Shown here: in pieces, positions 24,953 to 34,891 of the stretch
Layout: every line of letters starts with the position of its first letter
Numbering within the stretch: the first letter of the stretch is position 1
Assembly: GCF_900111155.1 (NCBI RefSeq)
Contig: NZ_FOGG01000025.1
Location: forward strand, 1-64,000
Length of the DNA stretch: 64,000 bases
From: Pedobacter rhizosphaerae
GTDB lineage: Bacteria > Bacteroidota > Bacteroidia > Sphingobacteriales > Sphingobacteriaceae
Direction of reading: 5' to 3'
Position numbers and translations under genes: made by a program
The notes under the pieces: generated by a model
What the model saw: the letters and a program-made list of their open reading frames with translations, nothing else
Databases searched by the model: none
Told to the model about the DNA's origin: nothing

Positions 24953-26218
24953 TTAGTTGGTATTTCCCCAGAAAGATAATTCCATAACGTGGGCAAAATC
25001 TGCATTTCCCCAGGTAGAGTTCACCGCAAGCCTGATAAATCTGACCTTCGGCACATCTAACGCAATGTTAAATTCAAATCCAGCCTTAACCGCAGCCAGA
25101 TCTAAAGGTGTGGTTTGCCCTGGCGAATTGCCCGATGGGGGTGGTGGACAAGTAAAATTACCCAGATTGGTCCAGTCGCCTACCATGGTACCCTTGGCCG
25201 AGTTTACTGGCAAATCGGCATCTGCGGGAGCGGTTTTGGCTGAGCCCCAGAGTGTCCATGCCTTTGGATTGCCATGGTTATAAGAATAATCGTTACCATA
25301 AGCTTCTCCCCTTTCCCACAGTTTATAGCGGCTCAGTTTGGTGAGTACGCCCATGTCGAAAGTACAAAGCTGAAGTGCCTTACCAAAGCCCGCTTCGGTA
25401 TGCCATCCAGGATCGGAAGTGTTGTTATCCCAAAGTCTGGAAGTATTCCAGCCAAGTCCGGTAGCACCCAATGGAGAATCGGAAGGCAATCTGTATTCGC
25501 TAAATCGCGTTTTTGGCACCATAATCTCAAAAATCGGACTGATAGATTTATATAAGGTATCGGATATATTTCCCCACCTATCGGTTACGTACACTCCAAA
25601 ATCTCTTTTCAAGGTATCAAATCCCCTTACGCTGAAGTTGATATTTTCAGCCTCGGTGTAAAACTGTTCTATGGGCAACATTTTCCCTGTAGTTTTATCA
25701 TTGGAGATTACAATCACCCCAATTGGTTTTTTAGCAGGGTTACTGGCTATCACATTCACCCCACCAAAATCGGGCTGAATTTGTACTGTTGGATATACGG
25801 ATAAATAAGATGGTGTGGCTGGTGTTACACGTACCTGTACCGGATCGCTTTTCACATTTGCACGAGATACCGCATAAAGGGTAACTTCATAATCGCCGCT
25901 TTTTTCAAATCCTTCCACCCTGATGGTGTCGCTATAGTACGAAGATTTGGATTGCCTCACAGTACGCGAATTTATCCTGTACTCTGCCTGTACATAAAGC
26001 AAATTTTCCGAATTAGGGAGTGCGTAAGAAATAATAGCAGCACCTGCAAGATTCTGCACTTTTACCCCGGTCAATATACCGGGCTTAGCCATATCTGTAG
26101 ACACAACCTCGTTAAAGCCCTCACTTTCCTTGCAGGAGTATAGCGAACAGGCCAGCAACAACATTACCAGGAGCTGCATGGTGCAGAAACTGTTATATAG
26201 TCTTAATCTCTTTTTCAT
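24953..26218 (-). CDS. Surface lipoprotein with DUF4959, DUF5126 and DUF5000-like domains
   Basis: A 421-residue lipoprotein (lipobox LLACSLYSCKES). The domain order resembles the common Bacteroidota arrangement: DUF4959-like Ig part (about 40-130), DUF5126-like part (about 130-230) and a C-terminal discoidin-type DUF5000-like part (about 240-421) with LGWNTSRLWDNNTSDPGWHTE and CTFDMGVLTKLSRYKLWERG. The probable role is binding of the glycan substrate at the cell surface. It lies 18 bp after the SusD gene in one operon. Confidence 0.83.
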   Translation of the reverse strand: MKKRLRLYNSFCTMQLLVMLLLACSLYSCKESEGFNEVVSTDMAKPGILTGVKVQNLAGAAIISYALPNSENLLYVQAEYRINSRTVRQSKSSYYSDTIRVEGFEKSGDYEVTLYAVSRANVKSDPVQVRVTPATPSYLSVYPTVQIQPDFGGVNVIASNPAKKPIGVIVISNDKTTGKMLPIEQFYTEAENINFSVRGFDTLKRDFGVYVTDRWGNISDTLYKSISPIFEIMVPKTRFSEYRLPSDSPLGATGLGWNTSRLWDNNTSDPGWHTEAGFGKALQLCTFDMGVLTKLSRYKLWERGEAYGNDYSYNHGNPKAWTLWGSAKTAPADADLPVNSAKGTMVGDWTNLGNFTCPPPPSGNSPGQTTPLDLAAVKAGFEFNIALDVPKVRFIRLAVNSTWGNADFAHVMELSFWGNTN

Positions 26219-26236
26219 AATTGTCTTTTTAAGGAT

Positions 26237-28162
26237 TTACCAGTAAGGATTTTGAACCAGATTAGGATTCACAATCAGGTCATTATACTTTATTGGCCAT
26301 AAATAATCTTTTAAACCGAATGCCGGAATAACCAGATTCCGCTGTCTGTAATAACCTTCAGGAGTGGTATCCTGAATATTCCAGCCTTGTAAGGGCTTGC
26401 TCAGCACCTCCTGTATAATCTTCCAGCGTCTGAGATCCCAGCCTATCCTTCCTTCAAAGCACAGTTCAATACGTCTTTCCTGCTGAATAATTGACCTCAG
26501 GCCATCTTTACTGGAAACTTTTCCCGGATTGGATGAATAAGTTGACCAGGATTCCTTAACCCCTTTTAACCCTGCACGGGCACGTACCTTGTCTATATAG
26601 CTGTAAACTTCATCTGTAGGGCCGTTTACCTCGTTAAGCGTTTCTGCATACAACAAGTAAAGTCCTGCCAAACGGATGAGCGGCATTCTGAAACCTGCCT
26701 GGGTAACTTCAGTTCCAAAAACCGACTGATAGTTAACCAGTTTGCTTGGCCAGTATCCAGATACGTTTACCCTGATATTATCTTTCGGACCCGCCAGCGA
26801 AGATCCGCCGCGTGCCTGTACAAAAAGCATATTTTCCGGATCGGTTTGTCCGTTACCAAAAAAGCAGCTTCCATCGAATGATAGATCGGCATAAAACCGG
26901 GTTTCCCTATCCATGTGCATTTTGATGGTTTGATAGCCATTTTTGAGGTAATATTTGCTTTCGCTACCCACAGCGGCAACCGTGTAACGTCCTCTGTAAT
27001 CGTAGCCAAGATCTTCATTAATTGGCACACCATTTTTAGAATAAAAGAGTTCGGCCATACCAATAGGCACCGCAAAATTACCCGGTGCACCGCCCATGTT
27101 CTGTACCATGGCATTGGTAAGCCTCGGCATGGCCATAGATTGTAAACCGAATACTGGATTAAGCGCCCAGATCACTTCCGAATTTTTTTCCCAGTTTTCG
27201 GTAATGCTCTGCCTGATGTCCATTACCGTTTGTAAAGGTGCAGGTATAGCTGGTAAATTCCCTGGTGAAACAAAACGATAAAGCCCCAGGTTACTTTCCT
27301 CACATGATTTAATTGCAGCTTTACAGGCCAGCATGGCCTTCGACCATTTATCGGCATTAAAAGCACTCGAAAATAGGTTAACCCCATCTTTATCTTTAAA
27401 GCCTTTGTAATCAGGGTTTCCGTTAAAAAACGGACTGGCTTGTGTGGTCAATACCTCAGCCTTAACCGATAACGCAATATTTTGGGTAATTCTGCCCAGG
27501 CTCTGTGCCGGGTCCTGAATGGTACGTGGCAAATCGGGCGTAGCTTCATCCAATAGCGATACAATGTAATCGAAACCTGCATCTACAGGTTCGCGCTTTA
27601 TCCTTACCTCCTCTGTACCCGCATCTATGGCCAGGTTTTGTTTAATTAAAGGAATCGGGCCATACATCCGTAACAGATAAAAATGATAGTAGGCCTTTAG
27701 AAATTTTACCTCGGCTATCCAGCGGTTTCGTTCAAATTGGGGCAAATCCTTCGGGCGATCGATATTCTCCAGAAAAATATTACACCTTCTGATTGCTTTA
27801 AATATGGGTTGACCAAGTTGTTCACCATCCCAATAGTTCAATGATGGATTATCGGTAGTTTGCAAACCCCTGATGAGGTGAAACCCCTGTTCTGCCTCCC
27901 TGCTGCCAAGGGTTGCCTCGGTTAGCGTATTGGGAAAATAGATCTCTCCGGAAGTGGTAAAAGCGGCATCACTATTCGATGGGCCCATATTCTGTAAAGT
28001 AGAATAACAGGTAAATAAATAGTTCTCTGCCTCATTTCTGTTTCTGAAAGCATAATCTATGGTCGCTACATTGTCTGGCGTTACATCCAGGTATTTCTTG
28101 CAGGACAGGGCCATCCCCGAGATCACCGCAATGAGTATGATAAATTTAAAATTAGATTTCAT
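26237..28162 (-). CDS. SusD/RagB-family starch-binding-like outer membrane lipoprotein
   Basis: A 641-residue lipoprotein with lipobox ALSCKKYLDVTP (Cys21), which is the usual start of mature SusD proteins. Tetratricopeptide-like helices and the C-terminal signature RMPLIRLAGLYLLYAETLNEV, ERRIELCFEGRIGWDLRRWK, identify it. SusD covers the SusC channel and captures glycans. It is 12 bp downstream of SusC on the same strand. Confidence 0.95.
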   Translation of the reverse strand: MKSNFKFIILIAVISGMALSCKKYLDVTPDNVATIDYAFRNRNEAENYLFTCYSTLQNMGPSNSDAAFTTSGEIYFPNTLTEATLGSREAEQGFHLIRGLQTTDNPSLNYWDGEQLGQPIFKAIRRCNIFLENIDRPKDLPQFERNRWIAEVKFLKAYYHFYLLRMYGPIPLIKQNLAIDAGTEEVRIKREPVDAGFDYIVSLLDEATPDLPRTIQDPAQSLGRITQNIALSVKAEVLTTQASPFFNGNPDYKGFKDKDGVNLFSSAFNADKWSKAMLACKAAIKSCEESNLGLYRFVSPGNLPAIPAPLQTVMDIRQSITENWEKNSEVIWALNPVFGLQSMAMPRLTNAMVQNMGGAPGNFAVPIGMAELFYSKNGVPINEDLGYDYRGRYTVAAVGSESKYYLKNGYQTIKMHMDRETRFYADLSFDGSCFFGNGQTDPENMLFVQARGGSSLAGPKDNIRVNVSGYWPSKLVNYQSVFGTEVTQAGFRMPLIRLAGLYLLYAETLNEVNGPTDEVYSYIDKVRARAGLKGVKESWSTYSSNPGKVSSKDGLRSIIQQERRIELCFEGRIGWDLRRWKIIQEVLSKPLQGWNIQDTTPEGYYRQRNLVIPAFGLKDYLWPIKYNDLIVNPNLVQNPYW

Positions 28163-28173
28163 TACTGGTCTCC

Positions 28174-31100
28174 TTATAAGTTTACGTTGATTCCAATGTT
28201 ATATACTTTCTGAATCGGATAGCTGAAGCCATTAGAGGCCAGTTCAGGATCCCAATCCTTAAACCTGCTCCAGGTAAAGGGATTTAGCGCATTGAAATAG
28301 ATTCTGCAGTTAGACAGGAATGCCCTTTTCGACAATTTATCAGGAAAAGTATACCCCAGTTCTACCGACTTCAATCTGATGAAGGCACCGTCTCTCATCC
28401 ACCAGGAGCTGGTTTGAAGATTGTTGCTGATCTCTGAAGAGGTGGTTCCCAAGCGCGGGTACTTCGCATATAAATTTTGGTTCTCTTCTGTCCAATGGCT
28501 ATCGGCAAAAGGCTGTAATACTTGCCTGTTGGATAAGAAAGGACTAACCTGCGATGGATCTATAAAGAAACTGGTACGGCCTACCCCCTGAAAAAACAGG
28601 GAAAGATCGATCTTTTTAAATCCCATAGACAAACCTGCACCATACACTATTTCGGGTGTCGAAGGCAGGCCAATAAAAACCTGATCGGCTTCCGTAATCT
28701 TTCCATCGTTGTTAACATCGGTATACTTAATATCTCCACCCTTAGGTGCCGATGCGCCTGCTCCAAACAGCTGGCTTGGCGAAGCTGCTGCCTCCTGGTC
28801 ATCAACAAAGAGACGTTCGGCAATATAACCCCATCTTACCCCAATTTTCTGACCGGAAAGAAGGCGCCAGGGCTCACGATACGCCGGCTGTTCGTACTGC
28901 CCGTATTTATTTTGAGAAAAGGTAAAATTAAACCTTCCCGACATCCAAAATCCACCTCTAAATGTTTTACTGTAATCTGCCGATAAGTCAATTCCCCTCG
29001 AATCTGCCGTACCTAAATTTGCACTTACGGTAGATTCTAATCCCATACTGGAAGGGATAGAAGCGCGTTGCATTAAAATATTATAGCGGTGTTGTTGGTA
29101 TACTTCAGCAATAATATTGAGGCTTTTAAATAATGTGAGCTCCAAACCAATATTCGTTTGTCTGGAAGTTTCCCAGGTAACCTCATCATTGGCATAGTTG
29201 GTAATACTCACCCCCGGGCGTGTTACACCATTAGTTTGCCCGAAATAGGCCGGATTTCCGCCATTCAGGTTAACATTAGAAAGATAGAAGAAACGTTGTG
29301 CACCAATAGCATCATTTCCAACCAGGCCATAGCTTGCGCGTACCTTTAGCTTATTAATCGCATATCTAAGACCTCCATTCCAGAAAGCTTCATTAGAAAC
29401 TACCCATGAACCGCCGATGGTTGGAAAGAAACCAAACCTGTTCTTCTCGGCAAAACGCTCTGATCCGTTATATCCAAAATTAAATTCTGCAAAATAGCGG
29501 TTATCATAATTGTAGCCTACCCTTCCCGATAAACCTACATTCCGGTAAGGCAGCGAATATTGAAGGCTGGATAGTCCTGTTGCCGGATCTATCGCATTGG
29601 CATACAAACGTTGTTGTCTGGTGGCAATTAAGGTACTGCTGATGTTATGCTTACTACCCAGCTGCTTTGCATAATCTACCACTGCCTGCATATACAAAAA
29701 GGTATTAATATCCTTAAATCCAGGTTCAAAGCTCAGGTATTCTGAGGCCTGACCCGGCTGGTTGTTAATCCAGTTTAAACTATATTGATTGCTGATCCTG
29801 TCATAAGACGATACATTGTAAAAAAACGGCGAATACTGTCTGGTCAGGTCGAAGTAAGAATATCTGTTGGTGTTAAAAAGTCCTTTAAAGGTTAACCCCT
29901 TGGTTAGGAAAGAAAGATCCTGGTTCAGCTCCAGCTGTGCAGACATTCTCGATCTGGAAAATGATTTATATCCCTTCATCATATCTGCATAGGGATTGGA
30001 GAAACCAACCGTATTTCCTGTTCCCTCTGTTGAACTGTTACCAAACAGGATATGCGAATCTATCCCTAACGAGGGATTGGCCGGATAAAAGGCTGGAAAC
30101 AATACCGGACTGGTATGTAGTGCCTTTCTGTAAAGATCGGCAGAAAAAGAACCGTCGTCGGTGATAGGCCCGTTATACTCATCAAAAGTACCCGAAAGCC
30201 TTAATACCACTTCTGTACTTGGCGTTACATTGATATTGATGTTGGAACGGAGCTGATAGTTTTCCAGCTTCACGTTATTATTGAAATTGTTTACCGGACT
30301 CACCTTTAAGATCCCGTTATCGCGGTTGTAAGAAGTACCGATGTAATATCTGGCAATCTTGCCACCACCGCTTACGCTCCCATTTAGTCGCTGGTTGTTG
30401 GTGCTTTCCTTAAAAAGCTCATCAATCCAATTTACTGCAGGGTAAACGTAAGGATTGCTTCCCCGTGCGCCCATTAAGGTTTGCTCCCGGTTGTAAATGT
30501 CGTTCTGACTAAATCTCGGTACTCCTAAGGGATTTCTCGTGGTAATCGCCTCATTGTACATTTTCATAAAGGTAATTGGATCGGCAATTTTAAGGTTTTG
30601 GGTAGCCTGTGAAATAGAATTTTCAAATCGCACATTTACTTTTGCATTCCCCTCTGTTCCTTCTTTTGTGGTGACCAAAATTACCCCATTAGCACCTCTG
30701 GCGCCATACAAGGCCGTTGCACTGGCATCTTTTAAAATAGAGAAGCTGGCAATATCGTCTACCTGCAAACGGGCTAAATCGGTTGGGGTAAGCTCTACGT
30801 TATCGACTAAAATCAATGGATCTTGCTTGTAACCAAACGTCGTTACCCCCCTGATAAAAAAGGTAGAGTTATCAAGTCCGGGCTGTCCGCTCCTTTGGTA
30901 AGCCACCACCCCGGCAATTTGCCCGGCCAGGGCATTGGTGAGGTTACTGGAAGGAATTTTAAGTTTGGAAGGCGTAATGCTGGTAACTGACCCTACCATT
31001 GCTTCCTTGCGCTCCTTCTTTCCGAAGGCGGTAACCACCACATCAGAAAGCGTATTGTCATCTGAGCTCAGTACCAGATCTACCCTGATTTTTTGGGCAC

Positions 31101-31416
31101 TGGCCATGAAGGATGTGGCTTTGAAACCTATCGAGGAGACTACAACTGTAGATCCGGCAGTAACATTTAAAACATACTTACCGTCGCCATCGGTTATGGT
31201 TCCCATGCCTGTTTTTCCTTTTACCTGAAGACTTACTCCGGGTATGCCCAAACCGAGGCTATCTTTAACGGTTCCGGAAATTTTGATGGTTGCGTCCTGT
31301 TGCGCATAGCTGGGGCTGCCAATCAGCAGCAGGCAGGTACCAAATACTGCCAGCAGTACCCACAGATTCCCCAGATAAGGCATATGCCTTAACTTAGTTG
31401 TAAAAATTTGGTTCAT
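28174..31416 (-). CDS. SusC/RagA-family TonB-linked outer membrane protein
   Basis: A 1080-residue receptor with a signal peptide ending in PSYAQQ, a CarboxypepD_reg-like domain (about 45-125; GTVKDSLGLGIPGVSLQVKGKTGMGTITD), then the TonB-box-like junction and plug (FGKKERKEAMVGSVTSI, ATALYGARGANGVILVTTKEG) and a long beta barrel ending in YNIGINVNL. It imports oligosaccharides together with SusD. It is the first gene of the locus. An alternative start is the internal Met 12 (31383). Confidence 0.95.
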   Translation of the reverse strand: MNQIFTTKLRHMPYLGNLWVLLAVFGTCLLLIGSPSYAQQDATIKISGTVKDSLGLGIPGVSLQVKGKTGMGTITDGDGKYVLNVTAGSTVVVSSIGFKATSFMASAQKIRVDLVLSSDDNTLSDVVVTAFGKKERKEAMVGSVTSITPSKLKIPSSNLTNALAGQIAGVVAYQRSGQPGLDNSTFFIRGVTTFGYKQDPLILVDNVELTPTDLARLQVDDIASFSILKDASATALYGARGANGVILVTTKEGTEGNAKVNVRFENSISQATQNLKIADPITFMKMYNEAITTRNPLGVPRFSQNDIYNREQTLMGARGSNPYVYPAVNWIDELFKESTNNQRLNGSVSGGGKIARYYIGTSYNRDNGILKVSPVNNFNNNVKLENYQLRSNININVTPSTEVVLRLSGTFDEYNGPITDDGSFSADLYRKALHTSPVLFPAFYPANPSLGIDSHILFGNSSTEGTGNTVGFSNPYADMMKGYKSFSRSRMSAQLELNQDLSFLTKGLTFKGLFNTNRYSYFDLTRQYSPFFYNVSSYDRISNQYSLNWINNQPGQASEYLSFEPGFKDINTFLYMQAVVDYAKQLGSKHNISSTLIATRQQRLYANAIDPATGLSSLQYSLPYRNVGLSGRVGYNYDNRYFAEFNFGYNGSERFAEKNRFGFFPTIGGSWVVSNEAFWNGGLRYAINKLKVRASYGLVGNDAIGAQRFFYLSNVNLNGGNPAYFGQTNGVTRPGVSITNYANDEVTWETSRQTNIGLELTLFKSLNIIAEVYQQHRYNILMQRASIPSSMGLESTVSANLGTADSRGIDLSADYSKTFRGGFWMSGRFNFTFSQNKYGQYEQPAYREPWRLLSGQKIGVRWGYIAERLFVDDQEAAASPSQLFGAGASAPKGGDIKYTDVNNDGKITEADQVFIGLPSTPEIVYGAGLSMGFKKIDLSLFFQGVGRTSFFIDPSQVSPFLSNRQVLQPFADSHWTEENQNLYAKYPRLGTTSSEISNNLQTSSWWMRDGAFIRLKSVELGYTFPDKLSKRAFLSNCRIYFNALNPFTWSRFKDWDPELASNGFSYPIQKVYNIGINVNL

Positions 31417-31775
31417 AAAGTTTGGTTTGTAGTTTAGGGTTTAATTGATCTTCAAAAAGTATATTATTTCTTCATTTGTGGTCATTATGGTTTTTAAATG
31501 GATTATTTTATGGAGTACGTTTGCTGCCTGAGGTATCAAAACTGTCACGTTGAGCTTGTCGAAGCGGTTTAAGTACACTTTTAGTAAAGCCTTCGACAAG
31601 CTCAGGATTGACAAGCTTAAGTCGAAGACCTATTTTGATAAGTCTAAACTAAAATGAATTGCCCTTCGACAAGTTCCTGGTAACAATAGATTTTGGTTTT
31701 TGCTGAGGTTAATGGCAATGCCATAACCCATAAAAGCAGCCAGATCAATTACCTGATCTGGCTTGCCCGATGCGC
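31417..31775. repeat. Intergenic region with palindromic TTGAGCTTGTCGAAG-type repeat
   Basis: No gene is supported in these 359 bases. A divergent pair of inverted repeats, TTGAGCTTGTCGAAG at 31550-31564 and CTTCGACAAGCTCAGG at 31591-31606, can form a long stem with a 26-nt loop, and a third half-copy CCCTTCGACAAGTTC lies at 31662-31676. The same motif returns near 35711, 35766 and 37140. It separates the SusC promoter side from the fucosidase stop and may also act as a transcriptional boundary. Confidence 0.6.
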
Positions 31776-33185
31776 TTATCTACGCTCGTTAAATACGCCC
31801 AATTCTGCAATGGCTGGTGCGCTGTCGAAATCACTAATGGTAACTTTTATCTTCTCGCACCAAATGCGCTCGAACCTGTAAACGCTCACCTTCTTCCCAC
31901 CTTCATTCTTTACTTCGAGTGGATTCCATTTTCCATTGGCATAATACTGTAAGCTATAGCTTGCCTTCCTGTTGTTTCCTGCGGTTAACACCACCATGTT
32001 ACAGGGAATGGCTTTTTCGAAATTCAACTCATACCATGGCGATTTTACCGTTGAATTAGAAGACCAGCTAGACCTGAAATTATCATCGTTAGCAAAATCC
32101 ATAATATTCATATCGTCGCTCCAGCTACTGTTGCTCTTAACATTTTTGGCCACATTACTTGAGATGATGGGCGCTGCATAAGCAGGTATGCGTGGAAGAT
32201 CTGCGGCCTTTTTATAGATCTTACCCATTTCTTTAAGTGCCTGCACAGCGTTGTCATCTATCAAACCATTTTTACCCGGGGCTACGTTGAGTATGAAATT
32301 GCAGTATGCACTGTTGTAGGGAACAATAAATTTATTTACCAATTCAGTTACATTTTTTACCGGAGTAGTTGGGAAAGAGGTTTTCCAGAACCAGTTTTCT
32401 TGCAAAGGCAGGCAGGCAAGTGCCGGAAGCTTGTTGTGTTCTTTAGAGATAAACTGCCCTGCACCCTGCTCGTAAGATTTGATATCAGTATAAAAGAGTG
32501 CTTCTGTTGGATATTTAGCGGCATTTAAATCCATCACCAAACAGTTTGGCTGCAACGATTTAATTAGGTAATAAATATCTTCAAAAGGAACTTCATCATA
32601 AGAAATCCTCGACCATGGCGCATCCCAACCGTCAATAATTAAGGCCGTAATTTCGCCGTAATTGGTTAATAGCTCTGTAATCTGCTCTTTAATCATTTTA
32701 ATACTGGCCGGGGTAATCTGGTTCGGACGGATACCGTGATGGGTATCCAATATAGAATAGTACAACATTACCTTTAAACCGTTCTTACGGAAAGCATTTG
32801 CATATTCTTTTACCACATCGCGTTTTAACGGCGTGTTCATAACATTGTAATCGGTAGTTTTGGTATCCCAGATAGGAAAACCGCTGTGGTGCTTGGTGGT
32901 TAAACAACCATAAGTCATGTTAGCAGATTTGGCTGCCTTTGCCCATTGATCTGCATCTAACTTTGGCGATTGGAAAAGCGATAACGCTGCATCTGGATCA
33001 GACCAGTCCTGATCCATAAAAGTAGGCATACCATAATGGATAAACATGCCTAAGCCCAGATCTACAAATTCTTGTTGAAGTTCTGGTAATGGTTTGGTGG
33101 CTGCTTTCTGCTGGGCATGTGCCGGGCACAGGGATGCTGTCCCTGAAACGATAAGTAGTAATGCTACAATCCTTCTAATGGTCAT
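31776..33185 (-). CDS. GH29 alpha-L-fucosidase
   Basis: A 469-residue secreted protein with signal peptide (ending PAHAQQ) and the GH29 catalytic barrel. Recognisable elements are GLGMFIHYGMPTF, LTTKHHSGFPIWDTKTTDYNV (His 99-100) and ITALIIDGWDAPW, with D185 as the likely nucleophile. The C-terminal about 100 residues resemble a discoidin-type carbohydrate-binding module (MNIMDFANDDNFRSSWSSNSTVKS and YELNFEKAIPCNMVVL). It hydrolyses alpha-L-fucosides. It is upstream of SusC on the same strand, separated by a 359-bp repeat-bearing gap, so it may be a separate transcript of the same glycan locus. Confidence 0.85.
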   Translation of the reverse strand: MTIRRIVALLLIVSGTASLCPAHAQQKAATKPLPELQQEFVDLGLGMFIHYGMPTFMDQDWSDPDAALSLFQSPKLDADQWAKAAKSANMTYGCLTTKHHSGFPIWDTKTTDYNVMNTPLKRDVVKEYANAFRKNGLKVMLYYSILDTHHGIRPNQITPASIKMIKEQITELLTNYGEITALIIDGWDAPWSRISYDEVPFEDIYYLIKSLQPNCLVMDLNAAKYPTEALFYTDIKSYEQGAGQFISKEHNKLPALACLPLQENWFWKTSFPTTPVKNVTELVNKFIVPYNSAYCNFILNVAPGKNGLIDDNAVQALKEMGKIYKKAADLPRIPAYAAPIISSNVAKNVKSNSSWSDDMNIMDFANDDNFRSSWSSNSTVKSPWYELNFEKAIPCNMVVLTAGNNRKASYSLQYYANGKWNPLEVKNEGGKKVSVYRFERIWCEKIKVTISDFDSAPAIAELGVFNERR

Positions 33186-33439
33186 TTTTCTTTTTTTTGG
33201 TAGTTTATTATTGTGTGTTGTTTGCTGGTATGGGCACCTCTAATCCAGGCACTTACTGAAATATGATACAGCGCCCCATGATTAATCATGATTTGGTTTT
33301 GGAGCGCCACCAAATTTTCATTATTCAAAGCTACAGTCAACAACCAAAGAATTTATCGAACGAAAACGTAACAGAAACCTAACAAAAGCTTAACGTTATG
33401 GCATTTATTAAATATTACAGCTATTTTTAAGGGATAAAC

Positions 33440-34876
33440 ATGAAAGATCGCATATATAAGTCTGTAGTACTGGTTAGTTTTCTGATCTTACTTTTGGTAC
33501 AACTCCGATTAACGTATAATTCTTACGTATTAAGAGACAGAGACTACAGTTTAAAGGAAAAAACGCTGATTAATGATGAATATGGACGCAGTATTTCTGA
33601 TGATAAAGTTTACAAAGGTGGAGGAAGAATCATTGATTCCATACTATCCAGAAATATGCCCGCACTCCGGCGAACATACCTCACTAACAGAAAAGAATTT
33701 GAGAAACTGTCTCAGCGTGTAAGCGATACCTTGTTAAGAGACCTGCAACAGCAAAGCACTATGGACAGTGTTTTCCGCTCCATTGTTAAAAGAAACGGTC
33801 TGGATTCCAACCTGCAATACCTGCTCACCTTCCAATCTATTGAGGTAAATTTTGATCCCCTTATTGGCAACATTACCATTTTCGACAGTAAAACGGATAC
33901 GCTGTTTAAGGCTAATCAGAAAAGTCCTCACGGGATTATAATTAGTGGAACGTTAAGGGATCCGAATACGCAAAACAGGGTTACCAATCTTTCGGTTAGT
34001 GGTAAGCTGGTTTACGATTATAGAATTACCTTTAATCTTTTTGTCGACCCTCCAGGCCGTACGTTAAAGGTCGCCTATCAAATGTTGCCCACCTTTTTGC
34101 TGGTTGCCCTGTGCATTATCATTATTGTGGGTATTAATTATTATACCTACATCAGCTGGATGCGACAAAAAAAGGAAACCGATGTTAAATCTGATTTCCT
34201 GAACAGTATTAAGCACGAATTTAACACCCCCATAACCACCATATTGGTGGCCAGCAAAAGCCTGCACGAAGAAGAGGTACTTAACGATAGAACACGCGTA
34301 GAAACCCTCGTGCATATTGTAGAAAGACAGGCCAGAAGGCTTCATTCTCACATTAACCAAATGCTGGAAATTTCGGAAATTAACAAGAATATCAATCTGG
34401 AAGAAACAGATCTTAATTATGCTGTACTTACCCTGGTGAACGATTATAGAATTAAGGTTCAGGAACCTCATAGCCTAACTTTCGACCCGCACGGTACAGA
34501 AATACTGATGATGATTGATCCTTTTGTGTTTACCACCATGTTGCAGAATATGCTGGATAATTCCTTTAAACACAACCAGCGTGAAATTAAAAAAACGGTG
34601 CTTTTTATTACCGAACATCAGGGCAATTATTGCCTCCACATTCAAGATAATGGTAAGGGTATGGATAATGCGGTTAAGGAAAAAATATTCGATAAATTCT
34701 TTCGTGCCAGCAAAGATACTAACGTTCCCGGTCTTGGACTGGGCTTATATTATGTTAAACAATGTTTGGATATTCATGGCTGGACAATTACGGTAAAAAC
34801 AGAATTGGGTAAGGGAACCGAGTTTCTGGTGCATATTCCGGGTAAACAAATCGAATCTGAGACTATAAATCATTAA
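33440..34876 (+). CDS. Sensor histidine kinase
   Basis: A 478-residue kinase with an N-terminal membrane segment (about 7-25), a periplasmic region of about 190 residues, a second membrane segment (about 213-236), a HisKA phospho-acceptor (KSDFLNSIKHEFNTPITT, His259) and an HATPase domain (N box DNSFKH, G1 DNGKGM, G2 GLGLGLYYVK). The extracytoplasmic domain was not recognised, so the signal is unknown. It is 15 bp upstream of the response regulator gene and divergent from the fucosidase, with a 254-bp intergenic region holding nothing clear. Confidence 0.92.
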   Translation: MKDRIYKSVVLVSFLILLLVQLRLTYNSYVLRDRDYSLKEKTLINDEYGRSISDDKVYKGGGRIIDSILSRNMPALRRTYLTNRKEFEKLSQRVSDTLLRDLQQQSTMDSVFRSIVKRNGLDSNLQYLLTFQSIEVNFDPLIGNITIFDSKTDTLFKANQKSPHGIIISGTLRDPNTQNRVTNLSVSGKLVYDYRITFNLFVDPPGRTLKVAYQMLPTFLLVALCIIIIVGINYYTYISWMRQKKETDVKSDFLNSIKHEFNTPITTILVASKSLHEEEVLNDRTRVETLVHIVERQARRLHSHINQMLEISEINKNINLEETDLNYAVLTLVNDYRIKVQEPHSLTFDPHGTEILMMIDPFVFTTMLQNMLDNSFKHNQREIKKTVLFITEHQGNYCLHIQDNGKGMDNAVKEKIFDKFFRASKDTNVPGLGLGLYYVKQCLDIHGWTITVKTELGKGTEFLVHIPGKQIESETINH

Positions 34877-34891
34877 ACTAAATGCTTGAGT

